Shown here piece by piece: positions 33,544 to 42,324 of a stretch of DNA of 49,574 bases. The translations under genes were made by a program, and so were the position numbers. The number at the start of each line of letters is the position of its first letter. The first letter of the stretch is position 1. This DNA is from Streptomyces sp. NBC_00224 (lineage in GTDB: Bacteria; Actinomycetota; Actinomycetes; Streptomycetales; Streptomycetaceae). Below the pieces are notes generated by a model. The model ran no database searches. It was not told the DNA's origin and saw only the letters and a list, made by a program, of their open reading frames with translations. The stretch covers positions 1-49,574 of the forward strand of contig NZ_CP108108.1 of the NCBI RefSeq assembly GCF_041435195.1. Reading direction: 5' to 3'.

Positions 33544-35069
33544 CAGACGATCTCCTGCTGGATCTTGGACAGTTCCTTGTCGGCGGCGACGGCCGGCACC
33601 TTGTAGTGGCGTCCGGCGATGCGCCACCACGCGGCGGCCAGCAGTAGGGCGGCGGCGAGGGCGATGGGGGCGTAGTTGAAGGTGTCCACCGTGACGAGCC
33701 CGCCGGTCGCGGGCTTCGATTGCGGCAGGCAGAACAACACCGTGACGACAGCGACCCACGCGACGGCGATGGTGCCGATGGGAATGCTCCAGCGGCCCAG
33801 GTTCCACGGGCCCGGGGTGAAGCGGTCGCGATGGCGGATCCGCAAGTAGATGGGAATCGCGTACGCCGGGGTGATCCCGATGACGTTGATTGCGACGACC
33901 GCCCCGAACGCGGTCGGACTGTAGAGCGAGGGCAGCGCCAGGACGGCGGCGACCGTGACCGACAGCCACACGGCTGCCCGTGGGGTGCGGCTGGCGTTGT
34001 CGGTACGCGTCCACCACTTCTGCCCGGGTAGGGCGCCGTCGCGGGAGAACGCGAACACCATCCGCGAACACGCCGCGGTCTCTGCATTCCCGCAGAACAA
34101 CTGGGCGACAATCACGATCAGCAGCAGCGCCTTCGCGCCGCCGATGCCGAGCGCGTCGATGAAGATCTGCGCCGGGGGGACTCCGGTGCTGGTGTTCTGT
34201 GTGCCGGTGTAGTCCTGGATGGCGAACGTGAGCCCGACCAGCAGCACGAGACCGGCACCCCAGGACCAGACGATGGACCGCACGATGCCGCGCGGAGCCG
34301 CGATGGAGGCGTGGGTGGTCTCCTCCGACAGATGCGCCGAGGCGTCGTAGCCGGAGAATGTGTACTGCGCGACCAGCAGACCGATCGCCACCACATACAG
34401 ACTGCTGGACCAGCCGGTGCCATTGACGAACCTCGTGAACACGAAATCAGCGGACTGATGATGGGCGGGGACGATCGTGAGGGCGCCGACGATGACGGCC
34501 ACACCGACCAGGTGCCACCACACGCTCACCGCGTTTAACACGGCGACCAGGCGGACCCCGAACAGGTTCAGCACAGCGTGCAGGATCAGGACGCCGAAGA
34601 AGATCCACAGGGTCTTGCCGGGAGTGGGCTGGAAGCCGTACTGGAGGTCGAGGAAAGCGCCGGTGAACTGGGCGCACCCGTAGTCGATGCTGGCGATCCC
34701 GCCCAATAACCCGAGCAGGTTGAGCCAGCCCGTGTACCAGCCCCAGCGGCGTCCGCCGAGGCGGTCAGCCATGAAGAACAGGGCACCGCTGGTGGGGTAG
34801 GCGCTGGTGACCTCCGCCAGCGCCGCGCCGACGAACAGCACCATGCCGCCTACGACGATCCAGCCCCAGATCATCACCGAGGGGCCGCCGGTGGAGAGGC
34901 CGTAGCCGTACATGGTCATGCAGCCGGTGAGCACGCTGATCACGGAGAACGAGACGGCCGCGTTGCCGAACGCGCCCATCCGCCGGAACAACTGAGGCTT
35001 GTAGCCCAGGTCCCGCAGGTGTTCATCGTCGGCGTGCACACCGGGAGGTTGTTGATGTGTATATGACAT
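33543..35069 (-). CDS. Amino-acid/amine permease (APC superfamily)
   Basis: 508 aa with about 12 hydrophobic helices. The cytoplasmic N-terminus and first helix (FGNAAVSFSVISVLTGCMTM), and the loop GYDASAHLSEETTHASIAAP after helix 6, are hallmarks of the GABA/amino-acid permease branch (Uga4/Bat1-like). Proton-driven import is expected. The start at 35069 precedes HADDEHLRDLGYKPQLFRRM, the usual cytoplasmic leader. It is directly coupled to the glutamine-synthetase-like gene, suggesting that the transported amine is that enzyme's substrate. Confidence 0.92.
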   Translation of the reverse strand: MSYTHQQPPGVHADDEHLRDLGYKPQLFRRMGAFGNAAVSFSVISVLTGCMTMYGYGLSTGGPSVMIWGWIVVGGMVLFVGAALAEVTSAYPTSGALFFMADRLGGRRWGWYTGWLNLLGLLGGIASIDYGCAQFTGAFLDLQYGFQPTPGKTLWIFFGVLILHAVLNLFGVRLVAVLNAVSVWWHLVGVAVIVGALTIVPAHHQSADFVFTRFVNGTGWSSSLYVVAIGLLVAQYTFSGYDASAHLSEETTHASIAAPRGIVRSIVWSWGAGLVLLVGLTFAIQDYTGTQNTSTGVPPAQIFIDALGIGGAKALLLIVIVAQLFCGNAETAACSRMVFAFSRDGALPGQKWWTRTDNASRTPRAAVWLSVTVAAVLALPSLYSPTAFGAVVAINVIGITPAYAIPIYLRIRHRDRFTPGPWNLGRWSIPIGTIAVAWVAVVTVLFCLPQSKPATGGLVTVDTFNYAPIALAAALLLAAAWWRIAGRHYKVPAVAADKELSKIQQEIV

Positions 35070-35108
35070 GTTGGAGCCTCTGGTTCCTGATGTCGGAGGG
35101 ATGAGGTG

Positions 35109-36164
35109 TCAGATGGGGCGGAGGCGGTGCTTCGGAGGGGCGGCTGTGCGGGTGCGGGTGGTGGTCAGGCATTGGGCGCGGGCGCGGACAAACTCCCGCA
35201 CCGCCGACTCCGGACGGTCCGGATCGTCACAGACGTACGCCCACGGCAGCCGGGTGGCATACCGGTCGAGCGCCCGGAACGCCTTGGCCGCATCCGCGTA
35301 CTGATGCCCCGCCCACAGCGCGTGCGCCAGATAGTTGAGATCCACCACCGACGTCGAAGGAGCGGGCTCTTCATTCCAGCGGTAGAAGGCGCGCCGCACA
35401 TATTGGTTCACCGGCTCACGCGACCACTGGCGGTGCTGCAACGCATCCGCCGTCCCGTCCTTCCGGTGGCGCCAATAGCTCTCCATGTAGGCATACAGCG
35501 GCAGCATCCGCAGCGGCGAACCCGCAGGCTCCCTCGACACCGTCCACTGCGCAAAGTTGATCGCATCCGCCACCGACGTATGACGGCAGGCGTAGAAGAA
35601 CTGCATCATCCGGTGGAACGCCTCCCGGTTACCTCCCGGATCCCGCTCCTCCACCCGCGCCAGCAGCCCCCACGGCCCAGCCGGAAGCATCTCCTCCCAC
35701 GCCACACGCCAATGCTCCGAATACCGCAGACCCGTATCCGCCTGGGCCAATGCAAGCAACGCCACCCACGGCACCGGATCCGCAGGCACTCGACGCACCG
35801 CGACCAGACACGCATGCCGCGCCGCCTGCTCCAAAACGGGCGCCTTCGCGTCTCCGCCGCGATGAGCCTGCAATGCCCGCACCACCGCAACTCGGCCACG
35901 CATCACCAACGCATCCGCGCTGTCCGGCTCTTCCGCCCCCCACGCCTCGACGGCATCCGTACGGGCCGCGGTCGCCGCCAGCACCTGCATCCGTGACGTC
36001 CGCAATGCCCAGTCGCCCCCGGTCCGCGCGAGCAGATCCCGCACTGCTAGCCAGCGCCCCATTTGGAGATCCGCGAGCACGGCCCGCAGTTCTTGGTCGA
36101 AGCCCGCCGGGTGATAGACCGGGGTGAAGTCTTGCAGGCCCGTAGGCTCGCTGCGGTTTCGCAT
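35109..36164 (-). CDS. TPR-like helical-repeat protein of unknown function
   Basis: 351 aa, all helical, with repeated Ala/Leu/Trp patterns (GRWLAVRDLLARTGGDWALR, RMQVLAATAARTDAVEAWG, WVALLALAQADTGLRYSEHW, DAAKAFRALDRYATRL) resembling degenerate TPR or HEAT helices. No catalytic motif, signal or membrane segment. The ATG at 36164 overlaps the preceding acetyltransferase stop as TGATG. Proteins of this look occur beside Streptomyces peptide or natural-product clusters; its role could be as a scaffold. Not recognised by name. Confidence 0.65.
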   Translation of the reverse strand: MRNRSEPTGLQDFTPVYHPAGFDQELRAVLADLQMGRWLAVRDLLARTGGDWALRTSRMQVLAATAARTDAVEAWGAEEPDSADALVMRGRVAVVRALQAHRGGDAKAPVLEQAARHACLVAVRRVPADPVPWVALLALAQADTGLRYSEHWRVAWEEMLPAGPWGLLARVEERDPGGNREAFHRMMQFFYACRHTSVADAINFAQWTVSREPAGSPLRMLPLYAYMESYWRHRKDGTADALQHRQWSREPVNQYVRRAFYRWNEEPAPSTSVVDLNYLAHALWAGHQYADAAKAFRALDRYATRLPWAYVCDDPDRPESAVREFVRARAQCLTTTRTRTAAPPKHRLRPI

Positions 36165-36835
36165 CACCTCACCCCGCCAGAGTGGCCGTAAGGCACGTCC
36201 GAAGAGAAGTGCGTGATGCAGCGGGACAGACCGTTGATCTCTACTTGTGTTGTGCGTGAGTGATCGCGCCACCGGGCGGCACCGATGACGTCCTCGTGGG
36301 TGTCATACGAGCGGCCGTCAACCGCGATGCGGTGGATGCCATTGGGCTGGTAGCCGAACTTGCGAGAGATGGCTCGGGAGGCGGCGTTGTCAGTGAACGC
36401 GGTGGAAGTGACGCGGGAGGCTTCGAGGCCGTCGAAGGCAAGGGTGAGGGCGGCGGCGCGCATCTGCGTGCCGTAGCCCTGCCCTTGGAACCGGCGGCTG
36501 AGCCAGAAGCCGGTGCGGGCTTCACCAGTGGTGGCGAAGTTGCGGGCAGAAAGGTTCTGCTGGCCGATGACCTGGTCGTTTCGGAAGACGGCCAGGAGCA
36601 GGCGCCAGTTGTCCTGTGTCCAGTCCCCTCTTGCCCACCAGTGGTTCTGGACGACGTTGCGGGCGCGTTCGGCCGGTGGGGCGGTGGCCCAGGGCTGCGG
36701 GAAGTAGACGGCGCCGTCCGGGACGACGCCGTCCGCCGTGACCTGGGCAAGGGCGTCGAGTTCGGAGTCTGAGGGAAGACGCAGGACGAGGTCGGGCGTG
36801 GTGAGTGTGAGAGCAGTGAGGGGCCAGTGGTGCAC
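36164..36835 (-). CDS. GNAT-family N-acetyltransferase
   Basis: 223 aa. The acetyl-CoA loop is seen as RRFQGQGYGTQMRAAAL (Q/RxxGxG/A) following EARTGFWLSRRF, and the C-terminal SRAISRKFGYQPNGIHRIAV is typical of the RimJ/RimL branch, which often acetylates N-termini or small amines. The start GTG at 36835 gives VHHWPLTALTL, the natural first strand; the longer frame upstream is Ser/Pro/Thr-rich shadow of the next gene. Coupled to the TPR-like gene by TGATG and 16 nt after the VOC gene. Confidence 0.87.
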   Translation of the reverse strand: MHHWPLTALTLTTPDLVLRLPSDSELDALAQVTADGVVPDGAVYFPQPWATAPPAERARNVVQNHWWARGDWTQDNWRLLLAVFRNDQVIGQQNLSARNFATTGEARTGFWLSRRFQGQGYGTQMRAAALTLAFDGLEASRVTSTAFTDNAASRAISRKFGYQPNGIHRIAVDGRSYDTHEDVIGAARWRDHSRTTQVEINGLSRCITHFSSDVPYGHSGGVR

Positions 36836-36851
36836 GGGGGCTCCGAAAGGG

Positions 36852-37205
36852 TCAGGGCCCGTCGAGTCCGAAGACGGTTCCGAAGGGGTCGACGAGTTGG
36901 CAGATACGTCGGCCGGGCTCGACGTCGAGGGGGCCGCGGTGGTGGGTGCAGCCGGCGTCGAGGAGACGCTGGCGGTCGGTGTCCAGGTTTTCAACTGACC
37001 AGTAAGGGACGGTGCTTCGTCCGTAGACGTTCGCCTTGGGGGAGGCGGGGTGGAAGCCGAATTCGAGTCCGTTGAGGTCGAGCCAGGCGTAGACGGAGGT
37101 GCCGTTGACGTCGAGCTCGACCTCGGAGTCGAAGATCTCGCCCCACCAGCGGGCGGCGGCTTCGGGGTCGTCGACGAAGACCATGACGGTGCGGATACCG
37201 TGCAC
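36852..37205 (-). CDS. VOC/glyoxalase-like protein
   Basis: 117 aa. Two beta-alpha-beta-beta-beta units of the vicinal-oxygen-chelate fold: HGIRTVMVFVDDPEAAARWW and YWSVENLDTDRQRLLDAGCT, with ending VDPFGTVFGL. Possible metal ligands are the His near the start, Glu in LNGLEFGFH and a late acidic residue. Proteins of this size may be lyases, dioxygenases or binding proteins; no reaction can be assigned. The GTG start at 37205 has AAGGAG 9 nt upstream. Confidence 0.85.
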   Translation of the reverse strand: MHGIRTVMVFVDDPEAAARWWGEIFDSEVELDVNGTSVYAWLDLNGLEFGFHPASPKANVYGRSTVPYWSVENLDTDRQRLLDAGCTHHRGPLDVEPGRRICQLVDPFGTVFGLDGP

Positions 37206-37252
37206 TTGGGATTCTCCTTGGTTTGGGGAGTGGCACGGTACCGCCGTGGCGA

Positions 37253-38122
37253 TTACTCGTGGACGCCGTGCAGGGAATGGAGGCCGGTCGCGGCGGCGAA
37301 CGCCGTCAACGCGCGTGTCAGGCTCTGGTCGTTCCACTGAGCGCCGAGGTCCCGCACGTGGTGCAGGTAGGCCTGGCGTACCCAGCGCGGGGATCGGCAG
37401 CCCTGGCCGCGTGCGATGTAGGCGAGTGTGATCAGGTCGGGCAGGCCGGTGATGTCGGGACGCAGGGTTTCGGCATCGACCAGAGCCAGGTGCCCTTTGC
37501 CACGGCGCCGGACGTGATCCGGTTTGAGGTCCAGATGACCGAGCGGCACGTGTTCGGGGCCGTGGGCGTCGGTGACCAGTTGCAGGAGCCGGTGCCAGTC
37601 GTCAGGACGGGTGATCCACCCCGGGGGTGGGGCGTTGACGGCCTTCCCGGCCTGCCAGCGGGCCATGGCTTCGGTCATGGTGGGGTGCCAGCGGGCAGAG
37701 GAGGTGTGGATGACCGCGACCGCACGTACCAGCTCGCAGAAGGCATCAGTGGCGGCCAGGGCGACGGCCTGGTCGAGGTAATCGACCAGCAGCGTCTGCG
37801 ACGTGTCGCAGGCCCGGTAGAGGTGCGGCAGAACGCATTCGTCGGCTAGGAGTTCGTAGGCGAGGACTTCGCCGAAATAACCGGCTTGGTCCGCGTGCCG
37901 CTTCAAGACCCGGTCGGGAGGATCGCCGAGGGCGAAGGCGGCTGTCCGGTAGCGGGCGGTGAGGCACCGCACCGGCCCCGGCGGGCTGCTGTAGCGGCGG
38001 GCCAGGATCACGTGTGCCTGCCGCTCGGCGGTGGCGGGGTCGGTGGCCAGAGGGTTGGGTAGCCAGCCCTGCGGCCGTGCCTTGGCGGCGCCGTCCAGCG
38101 GCCCGGCGTGGGCGGTGGTCAC
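37253..38122 (-). CDS. Phosphotransferase-fold protein in the peptide cluster
   Basis: 289 aa. The C-terminal lobe shows LGHLDLKPDHVRRRGKGHLA (catalytic Asp; the usual Asn is replaced by His) and LALVDAETLRPDITGLPDL (metal Asp), as in APH-type kinases. The N-terminal lobe has ALGDPPDRVLKRHADQAGYF with a likely ATP-binding Lys. The GTG at 38122 overlaps the stop of the MBL gene (GTGA), so the two are made together. A kinase acting on a peptide or small substrate is possible; the changed Asn leaves activity open. Confidence 0.75.
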   Translation of the reverse strand: MTTAHAGPLDGAAKARPQGWLPNPLATDPATAERQAHVILARRYSSPPGPVRCLTARYRTAAFALGDPPDRVLKRHADQAGYFGEVLAYELLADECVLPHLYRACDTSQTLLVDYLDQAVALAATDAFCELVRAVAVIHTSSARWHPTMTEAMARWQAGKAVNAPPPGWITRPDDWHRLLQLVTDAHGPEHVPLGHLDLKPDHVRRRGKGHLALVDAETLRPDITGLPDLITLAYIARGQGCRSPRWVRQAYLHHVRDLGAQWNDQSLTRALTAFAAATGLHSLHGVHE

Positions 38123-39618
38123 GCTGATATCTCCTGATGGATGCCGAGCGTGGCCAGGCTGCGGGCGTAGCAGCGGGCGGCCAGGTCGGGTCGCTGGTGC
38201 TCGCCGTAGATCGCGAAGAGGGCATAGACAGGGGAGTCGAGGTGCTCACCGATGTGCCATCCCTGGTACGAGCCCCCGACGATATCCCAGATCTGGGCAC
38301 GTCCCAAGAACACGGCAGCGAGGTCCTGGAAGTAGATCTCGATACCGAAGGGGTAGGCGGCCATGGCCTCCTCCCGGTTGGTTGTCTCCACCTTGTCCCA
38401 GTGGGGACCGGTGATGTTCCAGGCGTAGGAGTCGACTTCGTCAGGTCGCCCGGGTGGGTCGAGCAGACGGAGAACAGCACGGTGAGCCTGGAGAGGCCCG
38501 CGAAGGTAGTCGTGGATGCTGGTGGCCAGGGCTCCCGTGCGCGTGGCGATCAACTCACGTGCCAGCCGGGGAAGTTCCTGCGCCACGAGATGTTCGGCCT
38601 TCCCCCACTCCTCCTTGTCCAGGCTCGGAGTGACCGGGGTGGGCTCGACGCGCTGTGGGGCGTCCAGGAAGGCCGACAGCGCGGCTAGTTCCGACTTCTC
38701 CGCCACGGGGTCAGGGGTGACCCAGAGCGCGCGCGAGACGGTGATGGAGCCGCCGCCCGCCGGGACGGTCAGGCGGTCGCCTGGACGGGGGCCATGGACG
38801 TGAAAGAGGTGCTGGAGGTCGTTGGCGGCGGCGGCCAGAGCCTTGTGATCGGCATAGAGGAAGGGGCCGTGAGGGCTGCGCGGTGCGGTGAAGCCGTTGC
38901 CGCACAGGGCGACGTCCCGCACCCCGTCGAGAGGCTTGAGGTAGTCGATGAGCAGGGCGTGCAGGATCTGGAGCCCAGTGGTGCGGTTGCGAGGGCCGTC
39001 CAGGCCGGGTAGAAGATTGTTGTCCGCGCCAAGGGCACCGTACGGGACGGTCTGGGCGTTGTTGGAGACGACGGCGAGACGTGGCGGGGCGAGGGTGCCC
39101 TGGGCCAGTTGCTCGATGTACAGGTCGGAGACGTCGGCGTCGACGCCGATGAAGACGTCGTTGCCGGTGGTTCCCGAGAGCCGGACCAGCGGCTGGGCCA
39201 CGCGCTTCTCCCAGAAGAGAGTGTGAGCGCCGGCGGGGTAGAGGGTGATCTCGATGTCCCCGATGTCCAGCGGCTGGGTGTGGTCGACGCGGTGCACGGT
39301 CAAGCCCAGGGCTTCGATGGCGTCGGTGACCGCGGCGGGGGTGGAGATGCCGGTATAGATAGGGACCGTGCGCGGGAGGAGGCTGAGGGAGGGGAGGTGG
39401 AAGTGGTCCAGGTGCTCGTGGCTGAGGATCACGGCGTTGGGAGCGGGCATACCCTGCACGTCCACGCTACGGGGCGGCCAGATCTTGAACTCCAGGCTCC
39501 CGGCTCCGAAGGCGGGCGCAAGGATTGGATCGAGGAGGACCGAGGAGAGGCCGTCGCTGATGTGCCACGTCTGGTGACCGAGGAAGGTCAGTTCCAGGCC
39601 GACGGGAGTGGCTGTCAT
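38119..39618 (-). CDS. Metallo-beta-lactamase-fold hydrolase/oxidoreductase
   Basis: 499 aa, about twice a simple MBL domain. The N-terminal 250 residues show LTFLGHQTWHISDGLSSVLL and the metal motif ILSHEHLDHFHLPSL (HxHxDH), then a further ligand region around AGAHTLFWEK and IGVDADVSD, similar to the UlaG/Neu5Ac-hydroxylase-like branch. The C-terminal half is unrecognised (GPHWDKVETTNREEAMAAYP, IWDIVGGSYQGWHIGEHL). ATG 39618 has AAGGAG upstream. It follows a 44-codon peptide gene by 94 nt and overlaps the kinase-like gene. Confidence 0.82.
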   Translation of the reverse strand: MTATPVGLELTFLGHQTWHISDGLSSVLLDPILAPAFGAGSLEFKIWPPRSVDVQGMPAPNAVILSHEHLDHFHLPSLSLLPRTVPIYTGISTPAAVTDAIEALGLTVHRVDHTQPLDIGDIEITLYPAGAHTLFWEKRVAQPLVRLSGTTGNDVFIGVDADVSDLYIEQLAQGTLAPPRLAVVSNNAQTVPYGALGADNNLLPGLDGPRNRTTGLQILHALLIDYLKPLDGVRDVALCGNGFTAPRSPHGPFLYADHKALAAAANDLQHLFHVHGPRPGDRLTVPAGGGSITVSRALWVTPDPVAEKSELAALSAFLDAPQRVEPTPVTPSLDKEEWGKAEHLVAQELPRLARELIATRTGALATSIHDYLRGPLQAHRAVLRLLDPPGRPDEVDSYAWNITGPHWDKVETTNREEAMAAYPFGIEIYFQDLAAVFLGRAQIWDIVGGSYQGWHIGEHLDSPVYALFAIYGEHQRPDLAARCYARSLATLGIHQEISA

Positions 39619-39712
39619 GTCGAACTCCTTTGCACGGGCGGAGAAGGTATGAGGTGATGCGGAGGGGGACACAGCAAGATCCCCCTCCGCGGCGGACTGT
39701 GAACAGGCCGGA

Positions 39713-39847
39713 CTACCGGTGGTAGGTGACCGGGGAGTTGCTGGTGGTGCCGGTAGCAGCGAACGCCGTCACGCGCTTCTGCAGTCGGCGGACCGCCTCG
39801 GCCGTCACCGGCGCCGTGGGCTTGGCCTGGGACTTCGCCTGTTTCAT
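39713..39847 (-). CDS. 44-aa peptide, candidate precursor at the head of the cluster
   Basis: ATG at 39847 with GAGAGGGG 8 nt upstream, TAG at 39713. The N-terminal half is basic and probably helical (TAEAVRRLQKRVTAFAATG); the tail is TTSNSPVTYHR, rich in Ser/Thr. No Cys, no signal peptide. It is the first gene of the minus-strand run and precedes the MBL-fold enzyme by 94 nt, while an XRE-TPR regulator is transcribed away from it 175 nt upstream. It is either a RiPP precursor (leader helix plus Ser/Thr core) or a signalling peptide for the regulator. Base composition and start site support a real gene despite its size. Confidence 0.6.
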   Translation of the reverse strand: MKQAKSQAKPTAPVTAEAVRRLQKRVTAFAATGTTSNSPVTYHR

Positions 39848-40022
39848 CAGGTACCCCTCTCACTCGACGTCACAGCGGTGCGGGTGCAGCCGCTGGTTCC
39901 AGCTGCTGAGTCAACTCCGCTGACTGCAGCCCGAACAGGGCATTCCGCTGGGCAGGTTGTGGGCATCCAATAGGCAGATTCTCGGTAGGCTTTGCGCCGC
40001 CCAACTCGACCAGCGGACGGCG

Positions 40023-41336
40023 ATGATGGCGAACAAGACCCTGCAAGGCCTCAGACGTGAGCGGCGGTGGACTCAGGCGGAGACCGCGAAGCGTGTGTGC
40101 GATCAGGTCGTGGTCGAGACCGGGCGTAGCCCTGGACTGGATGCGGCCTGGATCTCCCGGTTGGAGCGCGGAGTCATCTCCTGGCCGTCTGGCGACTATA
40201 GGGCAGCCCTGTGCAAGGTGTTCCAGGTCAACTGCGAAGCACAGCTGGGGCTCTACCCAAAGGCTGTCACCGAGGGACCAGGAACAGAGGCGCAGAGCGG
40301 TACGTCCTCCGCGCAGCTAGAGCTAGAGACGCTCGAATCTGATGCTGAGCTGTCCTCCCACATGGCCAGGTTGGCCGCTATAACCAACGTCAACGCTCTC
40401 GTACTCGAGCAGCTCGACGCCGACCTGGACCGGCTAGCCCGGGACTTCGTCAGCCGCCCACTTCCTCTCCTGGTTCCGGAGATCCGCCACCTGCGTCGGG
40501 AAGTCTTCCGATTAGTCGAAGGCCGCCAATACCCGAACCAGGCCCGCCATCTCTACGTAACGGCTGGATGGCTGTGTGGCTTGGCGGCCCACGTCTCGCT
40601 CGATCTCGGCCACCAGCCGTCCGCCGCCACCCACGCGCGCACCGCGGTCCAATGCGCGGACATCGCGGAGCACCACGCGCTACGGGCTTGGGCTCGGTCG
40701 TTTCAATCACTCGCCGCCTACTGGACCGGCGACTATCGCCGAGCCGCCGACCTCGCACACTCCGGCTACCAGGACGGAAGACCTGGACCAGGCACCATCA
40801 GAGCACGATTACTGAGTCTGGAGGCCCGCGCCCTGGCAGCCTGCGGAGACTGCCGTGCTGCACTGCGCGCTCTCTCACTGGCACAGGAGGCCCGCAGTGC
40901 CGCCGACGCGGACGAACTGCCTGGGGTATTCGCTTTTCCCGAGGCCAAGCAGTGGGCTTACACCGGCACCACGTTGCTGGCCGTCGACGGCACGCAGCAG
41001 GTAAGGCGAGCGATCGCGGCCTCCAACCACGCCGTTGAGCTCTACCAAGCGGGCCTGGAAGGAGAACGGTCACCAGGGGACCTGCACGCGGCCCATCTGG
41101 ATCTCGCCACCGCCTACCTCACCGACGGAGAGATGGAAGGCGCCGCACATGAACTCGCTTCCGTCCTCGCCGCACCGAACTACACGGCCAGCATCGCGAT
41201 CAGACTGCGCAATCTGTACGCACTGATGGGCAGCGAGCCCTACCGTGACTCACGGCGGGTAGTCGATCTCCGCGAGGACATCAGGGAAGCGACCACCCGG
41301 CCCGCTCTAGCCAGCAACCCCACGGAGCCGAGATGA
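40023..41336 (+). CDS. XRE-family regulator with TPR-like sensor domain
   Basis: 437 aa. An N-terminal helix-turn-helix (LQGLRRERRWTQAETAKRVC, AWISRLERGVISWPSG) is followed by a helical-repeat domain (about 150-420; ARHLYVTAGWLCGLAAHVSL, ARSFQSLAAYWTGDYRRAAD, DLHAAHLDLATAYLTDGEME). Such regulators are common near Streptomyces specialised-metabolite genes, and TPR domains in related Gram-positive regulators bind peptides. ATG at 40023 or 40026. It diverges from the 44-aa peptide gene and overlaps the methyltransferase gene by ATGA. Confidence 0.88.
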   Translation: MMANKTLQGLRRERRWTQAETAKRVCDQVVVETGRSPGLDAAWISRLERGVISWPSGDYRAALCKVFQVNCEAQLGLYPKAVTEGPGTEAQSGTSSAQLELETLESDAELSSHMARLAAITNVNALVLEQLDADLDRLARDFVSRPLPLLVPEIRHLRREVFRLVEGRQYPNQARHLYVTAGWLCGLAAHVSLDLGHQPSAATHARTAVQCADIAEHHALRAWARSFQSLAAYWTGDYRRAADLAHSGYQDGRPGPGTIRARLLSLEARALAACGDCRAALRALSLAQEARSAADADELPGVFAFPEAKQWAYTGTTLLAVDGTQQVRRAIAASNHAVELYQAGLEGERSPGDLHAAHLDLATAYLTDGEMEGAAHELASVLAAPNYTASIAIRLRNLYALMGSEPYRDSRRVVDLREDIREATTRPALASNPTEPR

Positions 41337-42184
41337 CTGCCCGCCCGACCAACGACTCTTCGGTGACCGACCGGCACCTGCTCTCGACTCAGGCGTACGG
41401 CACCGGTCAGCATCTCGCGGCACGGCAATCTCTGTACCAGTGGCAGGCCCCGCAGCACGACCTCCCTGGCATCATCGTGAACGAACTGGCCGATGTCCGA
41501 GGACCGGTCGCGGACGTGGGCTGCGGTAATGGAAAGTTCGTGCAGCGCCTCCGCACGGAACGGCCCGACCTGACCGTCGTGCCTATGGACATTTCGCCCG
41601 GCATCCTGACTGGGATCCCGGGGGCAATTGTCGCTGATGCCCAGCAGCTCCCTCTCGCGAATGGCGCGCTGAGCGCAGCCTTGGGCATGCACATGCTCTA
41701 CCACGTCGAAGACCAGCAGCGAGCTGTCAGGGAGCTGGGTCGTGTCCTGGCCCCGGACGGCCTTGCTTTCATCTCCACCAACAGCCGCACCGACAAAGGC
41801 GAGCTGGAGAACCTGTGGCGGCGGGCTGCCGGAGACGTCCTGGGCATCCCGGAGGGCCCGGCCCGGGTGCAGCTCTCATCACGCTTCACTCTTGAAGAGG
41901 CGCCAGGTGTGCTGGGGGAGGTCTTCGCCGAGATCAGGACCATCCAGCTGCCGGGTGTGATCGACGTATCGGATGCGGCTCCGGTTGTGGCTCACCTCGC
42001 CTCCTACGAAGCCTGGGCAGGGAAGATGGGCGTTCCCTTCGCGGAGACAGTCGAGCGCGCTCGCGAGCGGGTTGAAGAAACCATCCGTGCAAAGGGAGCG
42101 TTCCGCATTACTTGCCTCGGTGGCATTCTCGTGTGCCGGAACACTGGCCTGACAACTACGCCGTCCTCGAGTGGGTTCGCGTAA
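41333..42184 (+). CDS. SAM-dependent methyltransferase
   Basis: 283 aa class I methyltransferase. Motif I VADVGCGNGKFVQRL binds SAM, VVPMDISPGIL is the acidic loop, ADAQQLPLANGALSAALGMH the post-motif region and ALGMHMLYHVEDQQRAVREL the motif typical of the ubiE-like branch. The substrate is unknown. ATGA overlap with the regulator shows co-expression; it may belong to the divergent peptide cluster as a tailoring or self-modification enzyme. Confidence 0.9.
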   Translation: MTARPTNDSSVTDRHLLSTQAYGTGQHLAARQSLYQWQAPQHDLPGIIVNELADVRGPVADVGCGNGKFVQRLRTERPDLTVVPMDISPGILTGIPGAIVADAQQLPLANGALSAALGMHMLYHVEDQQRAVRELGRVLAPDGLAFISTNSRTDKGELENLWRRAAGDVLGIPEGPARVQLSSRFTLEEAPGVLGEVFAEIRTIQLPGVIDVSDAAPVVAHLASYEAWAGKMGVPFAETVERARERVEETIRAKGAFRITCLGGILVCRNTGLTTTPSSSGFA

Positions 42185-42324
42185 GCCATGCACCCTGGCG
42201 TCGGCGCTGCCGCAGCCTCATTCAACCGTGTGCCGTCTCTCAGTGTGACTGCCAGTCGGAGCGGCGCCCAAGCCACGGTTTCGCCACTCTCCCCCGGCAG
42301 GAGCGCGGCAGCGAGGAGCCGGAC

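Noticed and set aside
27909..39847. Assignment to a known RiPP class (lanthipeptide, lasso, thiopeptide)
   Set aside because: No lanthionine synthetase, lasso cyclase, YcaO or radical SAM gene is visible, and neither peptide contains Cys.
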